Positions 1-8,255 of a DNA stretch of 64,000 nucleotides are shown piece by piece. The first letter of the stretch is position 1; the number at the start of each line of letters is the position of its first letter. The notes under the pieces were generated by a model that saw only the letters and a list, made by a program, of their open reading frames with translations, did no database searches and was not told the DNA's origin. The position numbers and the translations under genes are program-made. This DNA is from an uncultured Acidobacteriota bacterium (GTDB lineage Bacteria; Acidobacteriota; Terriglobia; Bryobacterales; Bryobacteraceae). The stretch spans positions 89,679-153,678 of the forward strand of contig CADEFT010000015.1 in the NCBI GenBank assembly GCA_902826685.1. Reading direction: 5' to 3'.

Positions 1-828
1 CGCATTCATTTCCTCGAATGCGGCGGCAATAGCGGCGGCGAATGGGGCGCCAAGACGGGGCCGGACGTTCAGCGCTCCTATGGACTCGCCAGTTGCAGCG
101 AATGGACCGGCGTGCCGTTGCGGCTGCTGCTTGAAGAAGTGGGGTTGAAGCCCAAGGCCTCCTGGCTGATCGCCGAAGGCGCCGACGCCTGCCGCATGCA
201 GCGCAGCGTGCCGATCGTGGCGGCGCTAGACGACGCGATGCTCGCCTACGGGCAGAACGGGGAGCCGCTGCGTCCGGCACAGGGCTTTCCACTGCGGCTG
301 CTGACGCCGGGCTGGGAGGGGAACGTGCAGGTGAAGTGGCTGCGCCGTCTGCATGTCACCGATCAACCCTACATGACGCGCGATGAGACGTCGAAATACA
401 GCGACCTGATGCCCGATGGCAAGGCACGGCTTTTCTCGCTGCCCCAGGAAGCGAAGTCGGTGATCACGTTTCCTTCCGGCGGGCACACGCTCGACAGGCC
501 GGCGCTACTCGAGCTGACGGGACTCGCCTGGTCGGGCCGCGGCCGCATCGAGCGGGTGGAGATCACTTTCGATGGCGGCGCCACGTGGCGCGACGCCAGG
601 CTCGACGAACCGCGCTTCCGGTTGGCGTTCACGCGGTTCCGGCTACCCTATCGCTGGGATGCCAAGCCGGCGGCGATCGCTTCCCGCGCCACCGATGAGA
701 CGGGGTATGTGCAGCCCACGCGGGAACAATTGATCGCGGCGCGCGGCGCCAACTCCGGCTACCACTTCAACGGCATCAAGTTCTGGCGCATTGCGGCCGG
801 CGGGCAGGTGACCAATGCGGACGCTTAG
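1..828 (+). CDS. soxC: Sulfite dehydrogenase-like molybdopterin subunit (SoxC family), 5'-truncated
   Basis: The reading frame is open from base 1, so the N-terminus and the Tat signal expected for the family lie outside the window. The visible part starts in the sulfite-oxidase molybdenum site: FLECGGN, whose cysteine is the Mo-coordinating residue in this family. It continues through SCSEWTG and PGWEGNVQVKWL to a C-terminal Mo-co dimerisation domain (about residues 150-275). It is a clear paralogue of the complete gene at 10619. The known family role is periplasmic oxidation of sulfite or sulfur intermediates, with electrons passed to a cytochrome c. The cytochrome gene follows with a 14-bp overlap, so the two are probably translationally coupled. 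The substrate is not proven by sequence. Confidence 0.88.
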   Translation, partial: RIHFLECGGNSGGEWGAKTGPDVQRSYGLASCSEWTGVPLRLLLEEVGLKPKASWLIAEGADACRMQRSVPIVAALDDAMLAYGQNGEPLRPAQGFPLRLLTPGWEGNVQVKWLRRLHVTDQPYMTRDETSKYSDLMPDGKARLFSLPQEAKSVITFPSGGHTLDRPALLELTGLAWSGRGRIERVEITFDGGATWRDARLDEPRFRLAFTRFRLPYRWDAKPAAIASRATDETGYVQPTREQLIAARGANSGYHFNGIKFWRIAAGGQVTNADA

Positions 829-1327
829 CCTGATTCTTCTCGCAGTGCCATTGATGGCGCAGAAGCACGGGGCCGGCCGCACTCCCACCGATCAGGAAAT
901 CCGCGGCCTTGGCGCGACGGTGGCGCCCGATGGCACCGGACTTCCGGAAGGTTCGGGCACGCCCGCCGAAGGGCGCGCGCTGTTTGCGGCTCGCTGCGCC
1001 AAATGCCATGGAGAAAAGGCGATGGGAGACGTCGGACCGCGCCTGGTGGGCGGCCAGGGCACTTTGGCCACGGCGCAGCCGGTCAAGACCGTCGGCAGTT
1101 TCTGGCCGCATGCCACCAGCCTTTGGAACTACATCAATCGCGCCATGCCCTTCAACCAGCCGGGCGCGCTGAGTCATTCCGAAGTCTACGCCGCCGTGGC
1201 CTACCTGCTCGAAATCAATGGCATCATCGGGCCGAAGGACACGATGAACGCGCGGACGTTGCCTAAGGTGCGCATGCCGAATCGCGATGGCTTCGTGCCG
1301 GACGCGCGGCCTGACATCAAGCGCTAA
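815..1327 (+). CDS. Cytochrome c subunit paired with SoxC-like protein (SoxD-like)
   Basis: A 170-residue secreted c-type cytochrome. It has a hydrophobic N-terminal signal (MRTLSLILLAVPLMA), one haem-binding CAKCH near residue 61, and downstream methionines in NRAMPFNQP that could supply the axial ligand. It overlaps the upstream molybdoenzyme gene by 14 bp and is about 60% similar by eye to the cytochrome at 11964. Both share the VRMPNRDGF and PDARPD tail. The inferred role is electron acceptor for the molybdoenzyme. It is much shorter than classical SoxD (two haems), so the symbol is withheld. It ends exactly where the convergent pgm gene ends, with no intergenic base. Confidence 0.85.
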   Translation: MRTLSLILLAVPLMAQKHGAGRTPTDQEIRGLGATVAPDGTGLPEGSGTPAEGRALFAARCAKCHGEKAMGDVGPRLVGGQGTLATAQPVKTVGSFWPHATSLWNYINRAMPFNQPGALSHSEVYAAVAYLLEINGIIGPKDTMNARTLPKVRMPNRDGFVPDARPDIKR

Positions 1328-2956
1328 TCAGCACACCGCGTCGGTGACGATGCGCTGGGCCTCGGCGACGATCGCATCGAGGTGCGCGGCGTCGCGGAAA
1401 CTCTCGGCGTAGATCTTGTAAATGTTCTCCGTGCCGGAGGGCCGCGCCGCGAACCAGCCGTTGGCGGTGGTCACCTTCAGCCCGCCGATGGCGGCATCGT
1501 TGGCGGGCGCGCGAGTGAGACGCGCGGTGATCGGTTCACCGGCTAGTTCCTTCGCCGCCACATCGTCCGGTCCCAGGCGGCTGAGCTTCTTTTTCTGCTC
1601 CGGCGTCGCAGGCGCATCGATGCGCGTGTAGAGAGGATCTCCAAATTCCGCCGTCAGGTCCCGATAGTACAGGCCGGGATCGCGCCCGGTGCGCGCGGTG
1701 ATCTCGGCCGCCAGCAGATTCAATAACAGTCCGTCCTTGTCGGTGGTCCAGACGGCGCCGCTCTTTTCAAGAAAGCTCGCGCCCGCGCTCTCTTCGCCGC
1801 CGAAGCAATAGCTGCCGTCGAACAATCCACCAGCGAACCACTTGAATCCCACGGGTACTTCGGCCAGGCGGCGGCCCCGCCGCGCCACCACGCGGTCGAT
1901 CATGCCGCTTGAGACCAGGGTCTTGCCCACGGCCGAATCGGCCCGCCACGACGGCCGGTTGCCCAGCAGATAGTCGATGGCCACGGCCAGGTAATGATTC
2001 GGATTCAACAGGCCCGAAGACGGCGTGACGATGCCGTGCCGGTCGGAATCCGGATCGTTGCCGAACGCCACATCGTAGCGATCCTTCAACTTCACCAGAC
2101 TCGCCATGGCATAGGGACTCGAACAATCCATGCGGATCTTCCCGTCGTGGTCGAGCGTCATGAAGGCGAACCGCGCATCGAGCGACGGGTTCACGACATC
2201 CATGTTCAGCCCGTAAGCTTCGGCGATCGGCTTCCAGTAATGCACCGACGCGCCGCCGAGCGGATCGGACCCGAGCCGCAGCTTCGCGCCGCGAATGACG
2301 TCCATGTCGATGACGGCGGCCAAATCGGCGATATAGGGAGCGGCGAAATCGTGGGCATGCGCGCAGGCGGCCTTGCGCGCCGATTCAAAAGCGGTGCGTT
2401 TGAAATCGCGGCTCGCCAGCAGGTCGTTGGCCCGCTTCTCGATCCAGGAGGTGGCGCCGGTATCGGCCGGACCGCCGTTGGGCGGGTTGTACTTGAAGCC
2501 GCCGTCGGCCGGGGGATTGTGCGAAGGGCTGATGACGATGCCGTCGGCCAGCGGGCCGGCTGACCGGTTGTGGCGAAGAATCGCGCGCGAGATGACGGGA
2601 GTGGGCGTGACTCCATCGTCCTGCTGAAAGTAGACCTCCACGCCATTGCCCACCAGAATCTCGAGCGCGGTGCGCTCGGCGGCGAACGAGACGGCGTGTG
2701 TGTCCTTGCCGAGGTAGAGCGGGCCCGCGATTCCGTTCTGACTCCGGTAGTCGCAAATGGCCTGCGTGATGGCCAGGATATGCGATTCGGTGAAGGTGGC
2801 GTTGCCAGGGGTGCCGCGATGGCCGCTGGTGCCGAACGCCACCCGCTGTCCCGGGTCGGCGGGATCCGGCCGCGTGCCGTAGTAGAGGTTTTCTAAAGCC
2901 GCCGGGTCGATGAGCAGTTCGCCGGGCGCGGGAGTGCCTGCCAAGGGGTGAGCCAC
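1328..2956 (-). CDS. pgm: Phosphoglucomutase (alpha-D-glucose-phosphate specific)
   Basis: A 542-residue alpha-D-phosphohexomutase that interconverts glucose-1-phosphate and glucose-6-phosphate in the cytoplasm. Visible signatures in order are FGTSGHRG (about 41-48), the phosphoserine loop ISPSHNPPADGG with the active serine near 145, the metal-binding DPDSDRHG (about 297-304), the sugar-binding GGEESAG, and the phosphate-contacting RPSGTENIYKIY near the C-terminus. The length and N-terminus match the Pgm subfamily that is closer to E. coli Pgm than to ManB/GlmM. It is transcribed alone, tail-to-tail with the cytochrome gene and head-to-head with the histidine kinase. Confidence 0.95.
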   Translation of the reverse strand: MAHPLAGTPAPGELLIDPAALENLYYGTRPDPADPGQRVAFGTSGHRGTPGNATFTESHILAITQAICDYRSQNGIAGPLYLGKDTHAVSFAAERTALEILVGNGVEVYFQQDDGVTPTPVISRAILRHNRSAGPLADGIVISPSHNPPADGGFKYNPPNGGPADTGATSWIEKRANDLLASRDFKRTAFESARKAACAHAHDFAAPYIADLAAVIDMDVIRGAKLRLGSDPLGGASVHYWKPIAEAYGLNMDVVNPSLDARFAFMTLDHDGKIRMDCSSPYAMASLVKLKDRYDVAFGNDPDSDRHGIVTPSSGLLNPNHYLAVAIDYLLGNRPSWRADSAVGKTLVSSGMIDRVVARRGRRLAEVPVGFKWFAGGLFDGSYCFGGEESAGASFLEKSGAVWTTDKDGLLLNLLAAEITARTGRDPGLYYRDLTAEFGDPLYTRIDAPATPEQKKKLSRLGPDDVAAKELAGEPITARLTRAPANDAAIGGLKVTTANGWFAARPSGTENIYKIYAESFRDAAHLDAIVAEAQRIVTDAVC

Positions 2957-3024
2957 TTAGCCAGCATAAGACGGAAGCCCCCTGGCCGTCACGGTGAAGC
3001 CGCCCTAGCACCTGGCACGCGAGG

Positions 3025-3036
3025 GAGAGATCTCTC
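3025..3036. promoter_or_regulatory. 12-bp perfect palindrome upstream of the histidine kinase gene
   Basis: GAGAGATCTCTC lies 35 bp before the kinase ATG, in the 115-bp divergent gap with pgm. It is a perfect palindrome and could be an operator. A chance palindrome cannot be excluded, and no -35/-10 pair was convincing nearby. Confidence 0.25.
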
Positions 3037-3071
3037 ATACCGGCTCTGGCGGCCGCCGATAAGCGACATAG

Positions 3072-4934
3072 ATGCGCCTGGTCGAGAGTCCGTCGTGTGC
3101 GGCCGGTCTTCCTCCGAAGATCCGGCAGGAACTCGAAGACGAATATTGCCGCGATCAGGCGGCGCGGTTGATGCGCTCGATCCCGGTCTATCTGGCGATG
3201 CTGCTCACCATCTGGCTGACCACCGGATATCCGCGCGAATACTTCCACCTGCTTGTAGCCATCTCGATTGCGACTGTTTCCGGGTTGGTGTTGCGGGCGG
3301 TACTCGCCTCCTACCGGCAGCCGTTAACCGCATGGTCGCGCGAGGCCTGGTTGTGGGGCGTGGTGGTGGCGATGGCGCTGACCGGGGGCAGCGCCGGCCT
3401 GCTGACCGCGCATAGCCTGCTCTACTACGGCACCGGCGACTGGAGCTGTACGATGAACGTCATCTGGACCACCGGGCTTTCGGCGGCATCCGTCATCGCT
3501 TTCACTCCGTCGAGCAAATTGCTGTTCATCCATTTGATTCTGGTACTGCCGGTCGTGCAATTGGCGGCGCTGCAGCGCAACGACCCGCAAGGCCAGTCGA
3601 TCCTGGTGTCGAACGCGATGCTGTTCTGTTACCTTTCGGTCCAGGGCCGCAGTCTTTGCCTGACCTATTGGCAGCAGATGGTGGACCGGGCGCGCGAAGC
3701 CGAGCGTCTGGCGGAACTCGAAACCGCTCGCCAGGCGGCTGAAGCCGCGCAGCAGGAGGCGGAGAAGGCGCGCGTGGCCGCCGAAAGCGCCAGCCGTGCC
3801 AAAAGCCAGTTCGTGGCCAATATGAGCCATGAGATCCGCACGCCGATGCACGGCATTCTGGGCATGGCGGAACTCACCCTCGCCACCGAGCTTTCTCCCG
3901 AACAGCACGACTATCTGGAAACGCTGCGCGGCTCGGCGGTCAACCTGCTCCAGATCCTGAACGACGTGCTCGATCTGTCGAAGGTCGAAGCCGGCAAGAT
4001 GGAACTCGACAGCCAGCCTTTCTCTCCGGCGCAGGTTCTCGACGAGGCGGTGCGCACGCTGGCGGCGCGGGCGGAACTGAAGGGCATTCGCCTCACAAGC
4101 CAAGCCTCCGACGCGCCTCAGGTGTTGGGCGACGCCGTTCGTCTCCGCCAGGTGCTGCTCAATCTGACCGGCAACGCCGTGAAGTTTACCGAACAGGGCG
4201 CCGTGACGGCATCGCTCCGGCACCGGCATCTCGAGGGCGGCAAGGTGGCGCTGCAGTTCGCCGTGACCGACACCGGGCCGGGCATTCCGGAAGAGAAACA
4301 CAAGCTGATCTTTGAGACTTTCGCCCAGGCCGACAATTCCGTCACCAGGCAGCACGGAGGCACCGGGCTCGGCCTTGCCATCTCCGCCCAGTTGGTGGAG
4401 CTGATGGGTGGGCGGATTGAAGTGGAAAGCCGGGCCGGTGCAGGCAGCCGCTTCTCGTTCAACATTGCGGCGCCCCTGGCGCGCGAAGCCGCGGTGGAGC
4501 CGGAAGAAAGCGGCGTACACCGAAGTTCGGCGCTGCGCATCCTGGTGGCCGAAGACAATCCGGTCAATCAAAAGGTAGCGCTCGCGCTGCTGACTCGCTT
4601 CGGCCATACCGCCGTAATCGCCGGCGACGGTATGGCTGCCGTCGAATGCTACCGGCGCGGCCATTTCGATCTGATCCTGATGGACAACCACATGCCTGTG
4701 CTTGACGGCATCGGCGCCACGCGCGAGATCCGCCGCATCGAAGCAGCAAAGGGACGCCCCCGGACACCGATCATCGCACTGACCGCCAACGCGCTCGCCG
4801 GCGACCGCGAACGGTTCCTCGACGCCGGCATGGACGATTATCTGGCCAAGCCGTTCCAGGCTTCCGAACTGGCCGCGCTGGTCCGGCGTTACGCCAGTCT
4901 CGAAGGCGAACCGGCTTCCGTTGTGCTTTCCTGA
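3072..4934 (+). CDS. Membrane-bound hybrid sensor histidine kinase
   Basis: A 620-residue hybrid kinase. About six hydrophobic segments (residues 38-200) form an integral membrane sensor module with no large extracytoplasmic loop. An Ala/Glu-rich coiled-coil linker follows (205-245). The HisKA domain has H253 in the box NMSHEIRTPMHG. The HATPase domain carries the N box (NLTGNAVKFT), G1 (DTGPGIP) and G2 (GGTGLGLAIS). The C-terminal receiver has the acidic pair in VAEDNP, the phospho-acceptor D538 in LILMDNHMP, and the lysine of LAKPF. There is no Hpt domain and no adjacent response regulator, so the phosphorelay partner is elsewhere. The signal sensed is unknown. Confidence 0.92.
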   Translation: MRLVESPSCAAGLPPKIRQELEDEYCRDQAARLMRSIPVYLAMLLTIWLTTGYPREYFHLLVAISIATVSGLVLRAVLASYRQPLTAWSREAWLWGVVVAMALTGGSAGLLTAHSLLYYGTGDWSCTMNVIWTTGLSAASVIAFTPSSKLLFIHLILVLPVVQLAALQRNDPQGQSILVSNAMLFCYLSVQGRSLCLTYWQQMVDRAREAERLAELETARQAAEAAQQEAEKARVAAESASRAKSQFVANMSHEIRTPMHGILGMAELTLATELSPEQHDYLETLRGSAVNLLQILNDVLDLSKVEAGKMELDSQPFSPAQVLDEAVRTLAARAELKGIRLTSQASDAPQVLGDAVRLRQVLLNLTGNAVKFTEQGAVTASLRHRHLEGGKVALQFAVTDTGPGIPEEKHKLIFETFAQADNSVTRQHGGTGLGLAISAQLVELMGGRIEVESRAGAGSRFSFNIAAPLAREAAVEPEESGVHRSSALRILVAEDNPVNQKVALALLTRFGHTAVIAGDGMAAVECYRRGHFDLILMDNHMPVLDGIGATREIRRIEAAKGRPRTPIIALTANALAGDRERFLDAGMDDYLAKPFQASELAALVRRYASLEGEPASVVLS

Positions 4935-4938
4935 GGGG

Positions 4939-5385
4939 ATGAGGTACCTGTGGATTGCACTCCTTGCGCCGCTGGCCGCGGCGGACGATCTGGCCAGGCT
5001 TTCGTTCTTTGCCGGCTGCTGGGAGGCCAAGGCCGGCGGCACTTCGATTCAGGAACAATGGACCAGGCCGGAAGGCGGCACCATGCTGGGGCTCGGCCGC
5101 ACCATTAAGGATGGAAAGACTGTCTTCTCCGAATTTCTCCGGATCGAGGAGCGGAAGGGCCGCCTCGTCTATATCGCTCACGTGGGAACCCAGGACGCGA
5201 CGCCGTTTCCCCTCAAGAGCCTGACCGAAAACGAAGTGGTGTTTGAAAATCCATCCCACGACTATCCGCAGCGCATTCTATACCGCAAGGACGGCGCCTC
5301 GCTGTTTGCGCGAATCGAAGGCTCGGTGAAAGGCAAGCCGCGCCACGAGGACTATCCGTATACGCGCGTGCGCTGCGAGCCTTAA
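4939..5385 (+). CDS. Secreted DUF6265-like protein
   Basis: A small exported protein with a signal peptide (MRYLWIALLAPLAAA) followed by a lipocalin-like DUF6265 domain: LSFFAGCWE, QEQWTRPEGGTMLG, and a FENPSHDYPQRI block. The ATG at 4939 sits 4 nt after the kinase stop and starts directly with the signal peptide. A TTG at 4921 would add six residues. The function of the family is unknown. The position suggests co-transcription with the kinase. The stop overlaps that of convergent serS by TTAA. Confidence 0.75.
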   Translation: MRYLWIALLAPLAAADDLARLSFFAGCWEAKAGGTSIQEQWTRPEGGTMLGLGRTIKDGKTVFSEFLRIEERKGRLVYIAHVGTQDATPFPLKSLTENEVVFENPSHDYPQRILYRKDGASLFARIEGSVKGKPRHEDYPYTRVRCEP

Positions 5386-6665
5386 GTCAGCTTCGCTTGC
5401 GGCGTGATCCGTTCGGCGTTTAAATACGGCCGCAAGGCTTCGGGCACGACGACGCTGCCATCGGCCTGCTGGAAGTTTTCGACGATCGCCACCCAGGTGC
5501 GGCCCACGGCCAGGCCGCTGCCGTTGAGCGTGTGCGCAAACTCCGGCTTGCCCTTGGCGCTCTTGGCGCGGATGCCCGCGCGGCGCGCCTGGAACGCTTC
5601 GAAATTCGAGCAGGAGGAAATCTCGCGATACGCGTTCTGCCCGGGCAGCCATGCTTCGAGGTCGTAGGTCTTGGCCGAGGAGAACCCGGTGTCGCCGGTG
5701 CACAGCAGCACGCGGCGGAAGGCGATGCCCAGCCGTCTCAGGATGTCTTCGGCGTCGGAAGTCAGCTTCTCAAGTTCGGCGTGGCTCTGATCGGGGAGCG
5801 TGAACTTCACCAACTCCACCTTCTGAAACTGATGCTGGCGGATGATGCCGCGCACGTCCTTGCCATACGCACCGGCTTCGCTGCGGAAGCAGGGCGTATA
5901 GGCGCAGAGGCTGATGGGCAGCTTATCGGCGTCCAGAGTCTCATCGCGATAAAGATTGGTTACCGGCACCTCGGCCGTGGGCGCGAGCCAGAAGTCGCTG
6001 TTTTCGCACTTGAACAGATCGGCGGCGAACTTGGGCAATTGGCCGGTGCCGTAAAGGCTGGCCGAATTGACCAGGAACGGCGGCAGAACTTCGGTGTAGC
6101 CGTGCTCGCGCGTGTGAACGTCGAGCATGAAGTTGATGAGAGCCCGCTCCAGCCGCGCCCCCAGGCCCCAATAGACGGCAAACCGCGCGCCGGTTACCTT
6201 GGCCGCGCGTTCGAAGTCGAGAATGCCCAGCTCCGGCCCCAGATCCCAATGCGCCTTCGGTTCGAAAGAAAATTGCGGCGGCTCGCCGATCCGATGAACT
6301 TCCACGTTGTCTTCGGCGCCGCCGCCCACCGGAACCGATTCGTGCGGCACGTTCGGGATGCCCTTCATGAGCGCCTGGAACTCTTCGTCCACCGCCTTCA
6401 CCTGCTCGTCGAGAGCCGCGATCCGTTCGCCGATGCCGCGTACCTTCGCCTGCTGTTGTCCGGTGTCCCCGCCCGCTTTCTTCAGCTTGGCGATCTCCTG
6501 GCTTTCGGAGTTCCGCTGTGCCCGCAAAGTCTCGGTTTCGGTGAGCGCGGCGCGACGGCGCGCATCGAGCTCACGGAATCCGGCGGTATCGAGCGTCATC
6601 CCGCGCGTGGCCAGACGGGCGGCGATCGCGTCAAGATTCGAGCGGAAGAAATTCAAATCGTGCAT
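5382..6665 (-). CDS. serS: Seryl-tRNA synthetase
   Basis: A 427-residue class II synthetase that charges tRNA-Ser (and tRNA-Sec). The N-terminal antiparallel coiled-coil arm (about 1-110) begins MHDLNFFRSNLDAIAARL and contains the RAQRNSESQEIAKLKK helix. The catalytic domain has a motif 2 region, CFRSEAGAYGKDVRGIIRQH, and FQKVELV. The serine-site block is REISSCSNFEAFQARR, and motif 3 is NGSGLAVGRTWVAIVENFQ. Length and motif order match bacterial SerS. It is followed 13 bp upstream on the same strand by rnc, so the two are probably co-transcribed. Confidence 0.97.
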   Translation of the reverse strand: MHDLNFFRSNLDAIAARLATRGMTLDTAGFRELDARRRAALTETETLRAQRNSESQEIAKLKKAGGDTGQQQAKVRGIGERIAALDEQVKAVDEEFQALMKGIPNVPHESVPVGGGAEDNVEVHRIGEPPQFSFEPKAHWDLGPELGILDFERAAKVTGARFAVYWGLGARLERALINFMLDVHTREHGYTEVLPPFLVNSASLYGTGQLPKFAADLFKCENSDFWLAPTAEVPVTNLYRDETLDADKLPISLCAYTPCFRSEAGAYGKDVRGIIRQHQFQKVELVKFTLPDQSHAELEKLTSDAEDILRRLGIAFRRVLLCTGDTGFSSAKTYDLEAWLPGQNAYREISSCSNFEAFQARRAGIRAKSAKGKPEFAHTLNGSGLAVGRTWVAIVENFQQADGSVVVPEALRPYLNAERITPQAKLT

Positions 6666-6678
6666 TTGGACCTTAATT

Positions 6679-7407
6679 TTAGCGGGAGCTTTCGGTTTCC
6701 ATGTGATCGAGCTCGGCGAGCACCAGTTGCGCCGCCTTCTGCCCGGCGGCTTTCTTGGACAATCCCTCGGCGCGGCAGGCGACGTCGCGGCCCACGCGCA
6801 CCTCGACGGTGAAGGTCTTGGAATGCTCGGGGCCCGCTTCCTTGACGATCGAATAGCGCGGCTGCGGCAGGTTCAATCGTTGGGTTCGTTCCTGCAGCGC
6901 GCTCTTGAAATCGTTGACGTTGGCGTCTCCGTCGGAACCCGCGGCGACGAATTCGGAAATGATGTGGCGGTGGATGAAATCGCGGGCCACGTCGACGCCG
7001 CCGTCGAGATACAGGGCCGCGATCAGCGCTTCCAGGGCGTTGGCGAGCAGGGCGCGCTTTTCGCGGCCTCCGCTCATTTCCTCTCCCCGGCCGAGCCGCA
7101 GAAAGCGCCCCAGATCGAGTGAATTCGCCGTCTCGTAAAGCCGCTGCGCGCTCACCAGGTGCGCCTTGCGCTTGGAAAGTCCGCCTTCGGCCATGGCCGG
7201 GTAGATGGAGAAAAGCTGCTGGGAAACGAGGAAGCCAAGCACGGAATCGCCAAGGAATTCCAGTTGCTCGTTATCGCCAAGAACGGCGATATCGGTGGTG
7301 GGTTTTTCGTAGCGCGAGGACTTGTGGGTGAGCGCCCTCTCGGCCAGCGCCTTGTCCCGAAACCGGTAGCCGATGGTAGCTTCCAGCAGTTCGAGGTTGG
7401 CGCTCAT
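6679..7407 (-). CDS. rnc: Ribonuclease III
   Basis: A 242-residue double-strand-specific endoribonuclease that processes rRNA precursors and structured mRNAs. The catalytic signature NEQLEFLGDSVLGF (46-59) supplies acidic metal ligands, and the second acidic cluster is in NALEALIAALYLDGG. A dsRNA-binding domain occupies about 165-240 (NDFKSALQERTQRLN through SKKAAGQKAAQLVLAEL). Size and domain order are standard. It lies directly upstream of serS and downstream of a TPR gene on the same strand. Confidence 0.96.
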   Translation of the reverse strand: MSANLELLEATIGYRFRDKALAERALTHKSSRYEKPTTDIAVLGDNEQLEFLGDSVLGFLVSQQLFSIYPAMAEGGLSKRKAHLVSAQRLYETANSLDLGRFLRLGRGEEMSGGREKRALLANALEALIAALYLDGGVDVARDFIHRHIISEFVAAGSDGDANVNDFKSALQERTQRLNLPQPRYSIVKEAGPEHSKTFTVEVRVGRDVACRAEGLSKKAAGQKAAQLVLAELDHMETESSR

Positions 7408-7428
7408 CCCACTTGGATCTCCCGGACC

Positions 7429-8214
7429 TTACTGCTTTTTCGGTTCCGCGGCGGGAGCGGCGGCGGGCGCCGACTTCGCCTTGGCCTGCGCCGCGCGGAC
7501 TTTTTCGGCCTGCGCGAACTGCTTGACCTGCGGATTCACGTCCGCGATGGCCATGACTTTGTCGGCCATGGCGATGGCGTCGTCCGGTTTGCCGGCCATG
7601 TTGTAGGCCTGTGCCAGGCGCACCATGGTGGAGGGATCGCTGCTGAGGTCGATGGCCGACTTGTAGTTTGCGATGGCGACATCGAACTTCTTCCGCGCCA
7701 CGCCCGCCAGGCCCAGAACCTCGAAATGCTGCGCGGTGAAATCCTTCTTGGCGCCTTCCCAGTCGGCATCCGACATTTGCGGATTCATCTTTGTGGCGGT
7801 CTTCAGCGCTTCGTTGGCGTCCTTGGCCAGCTTTTCGGCCCGGCCCAGCTTTTCTTCCTTGTCGAAGTCGTGTTCGCGGACGCGCGAGGCGAGCGTGCGG
7901 CCCATGGTCAGCATTGCCATGTAGTTTTTGGGATCGGCTTCGAGCGTGCGCTCGCCGTAAATGATCACCTTGTCGCCATCGTTTAACTGCGCCGAGGCTT
8001 CAGTCGCCAGGTAGAGCGCGATGGCTTTAAAGTCGGTATCGGCGAATTTTTGCAGCAGGCTTTCGGCCGCGGCGATGCGCGCGCTCGGATCCTGCGCCTG
8101 AAACACCGCCTGCACGGCCTCGGCTTCTTTCTGGGACTTAACGCCCGGGGCCTTCTGGGCAAGGGCTGAAACCGCCATCACGGCGAATATCGCAACGGTA
8201 GCCAATCTCTTCAT
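7429..8214 (-). CDS. Secreted TPR-repeat protein
   Basis: A 261-residue exported protein with a signal peptide (MKRLATVAIFAVMAVSALAQ) and helical repeats of TPR type, for example about 60-130 (DKVIIYGERTLEADPKNY) and 170-220 (DVAIANYKSAIDLSSDP, then MVRLAQAYNMAGKPDDAI). It ends in an Ala/Pro/Lys-rich tail. TPRs are protein-interaction scaffolds and no enzymatic motif is visible. It is 21 bp upstream of rnc on the same strand, but its function is unknown. A periplasmic location is inferred from the signal peptide. Confidence 0.75.
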   Translation of the reverse strand: MKRLATVAIFAVMAVSALAQKAPGVKSQKEAEAVQAVFQAQDPSARIAAAESLLQKFADTDFKAIALYLATEASAQLNDGDKVIIYGERTLEADPKNYMAMLTMGRTLASRVREHDFDKEEKLGRAEKLAKDANEALKTATKMNPQMSDADWEGAKKDFTAQHFEVLGLAGVARKKFDVAIANYKSAIDLSSDPSTMVRLAQAYNMAGKPDDAIAMADKVMAIADVNPQVKQFAQAEKVRAAQAKAKSAPAAAPAAEPKKQ

Positions 8215-8255
8215 CGAGTCGCTCTCCTTCTTCCTTTCAAAATTGTCTCATCCGA

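Noticed and set aside
5532..6812. 426-codon plus-strand frame opposite serS
   Set aside because: Antisense shadow of a well-supported serS; GC-rich codon bias keeps this frame open.
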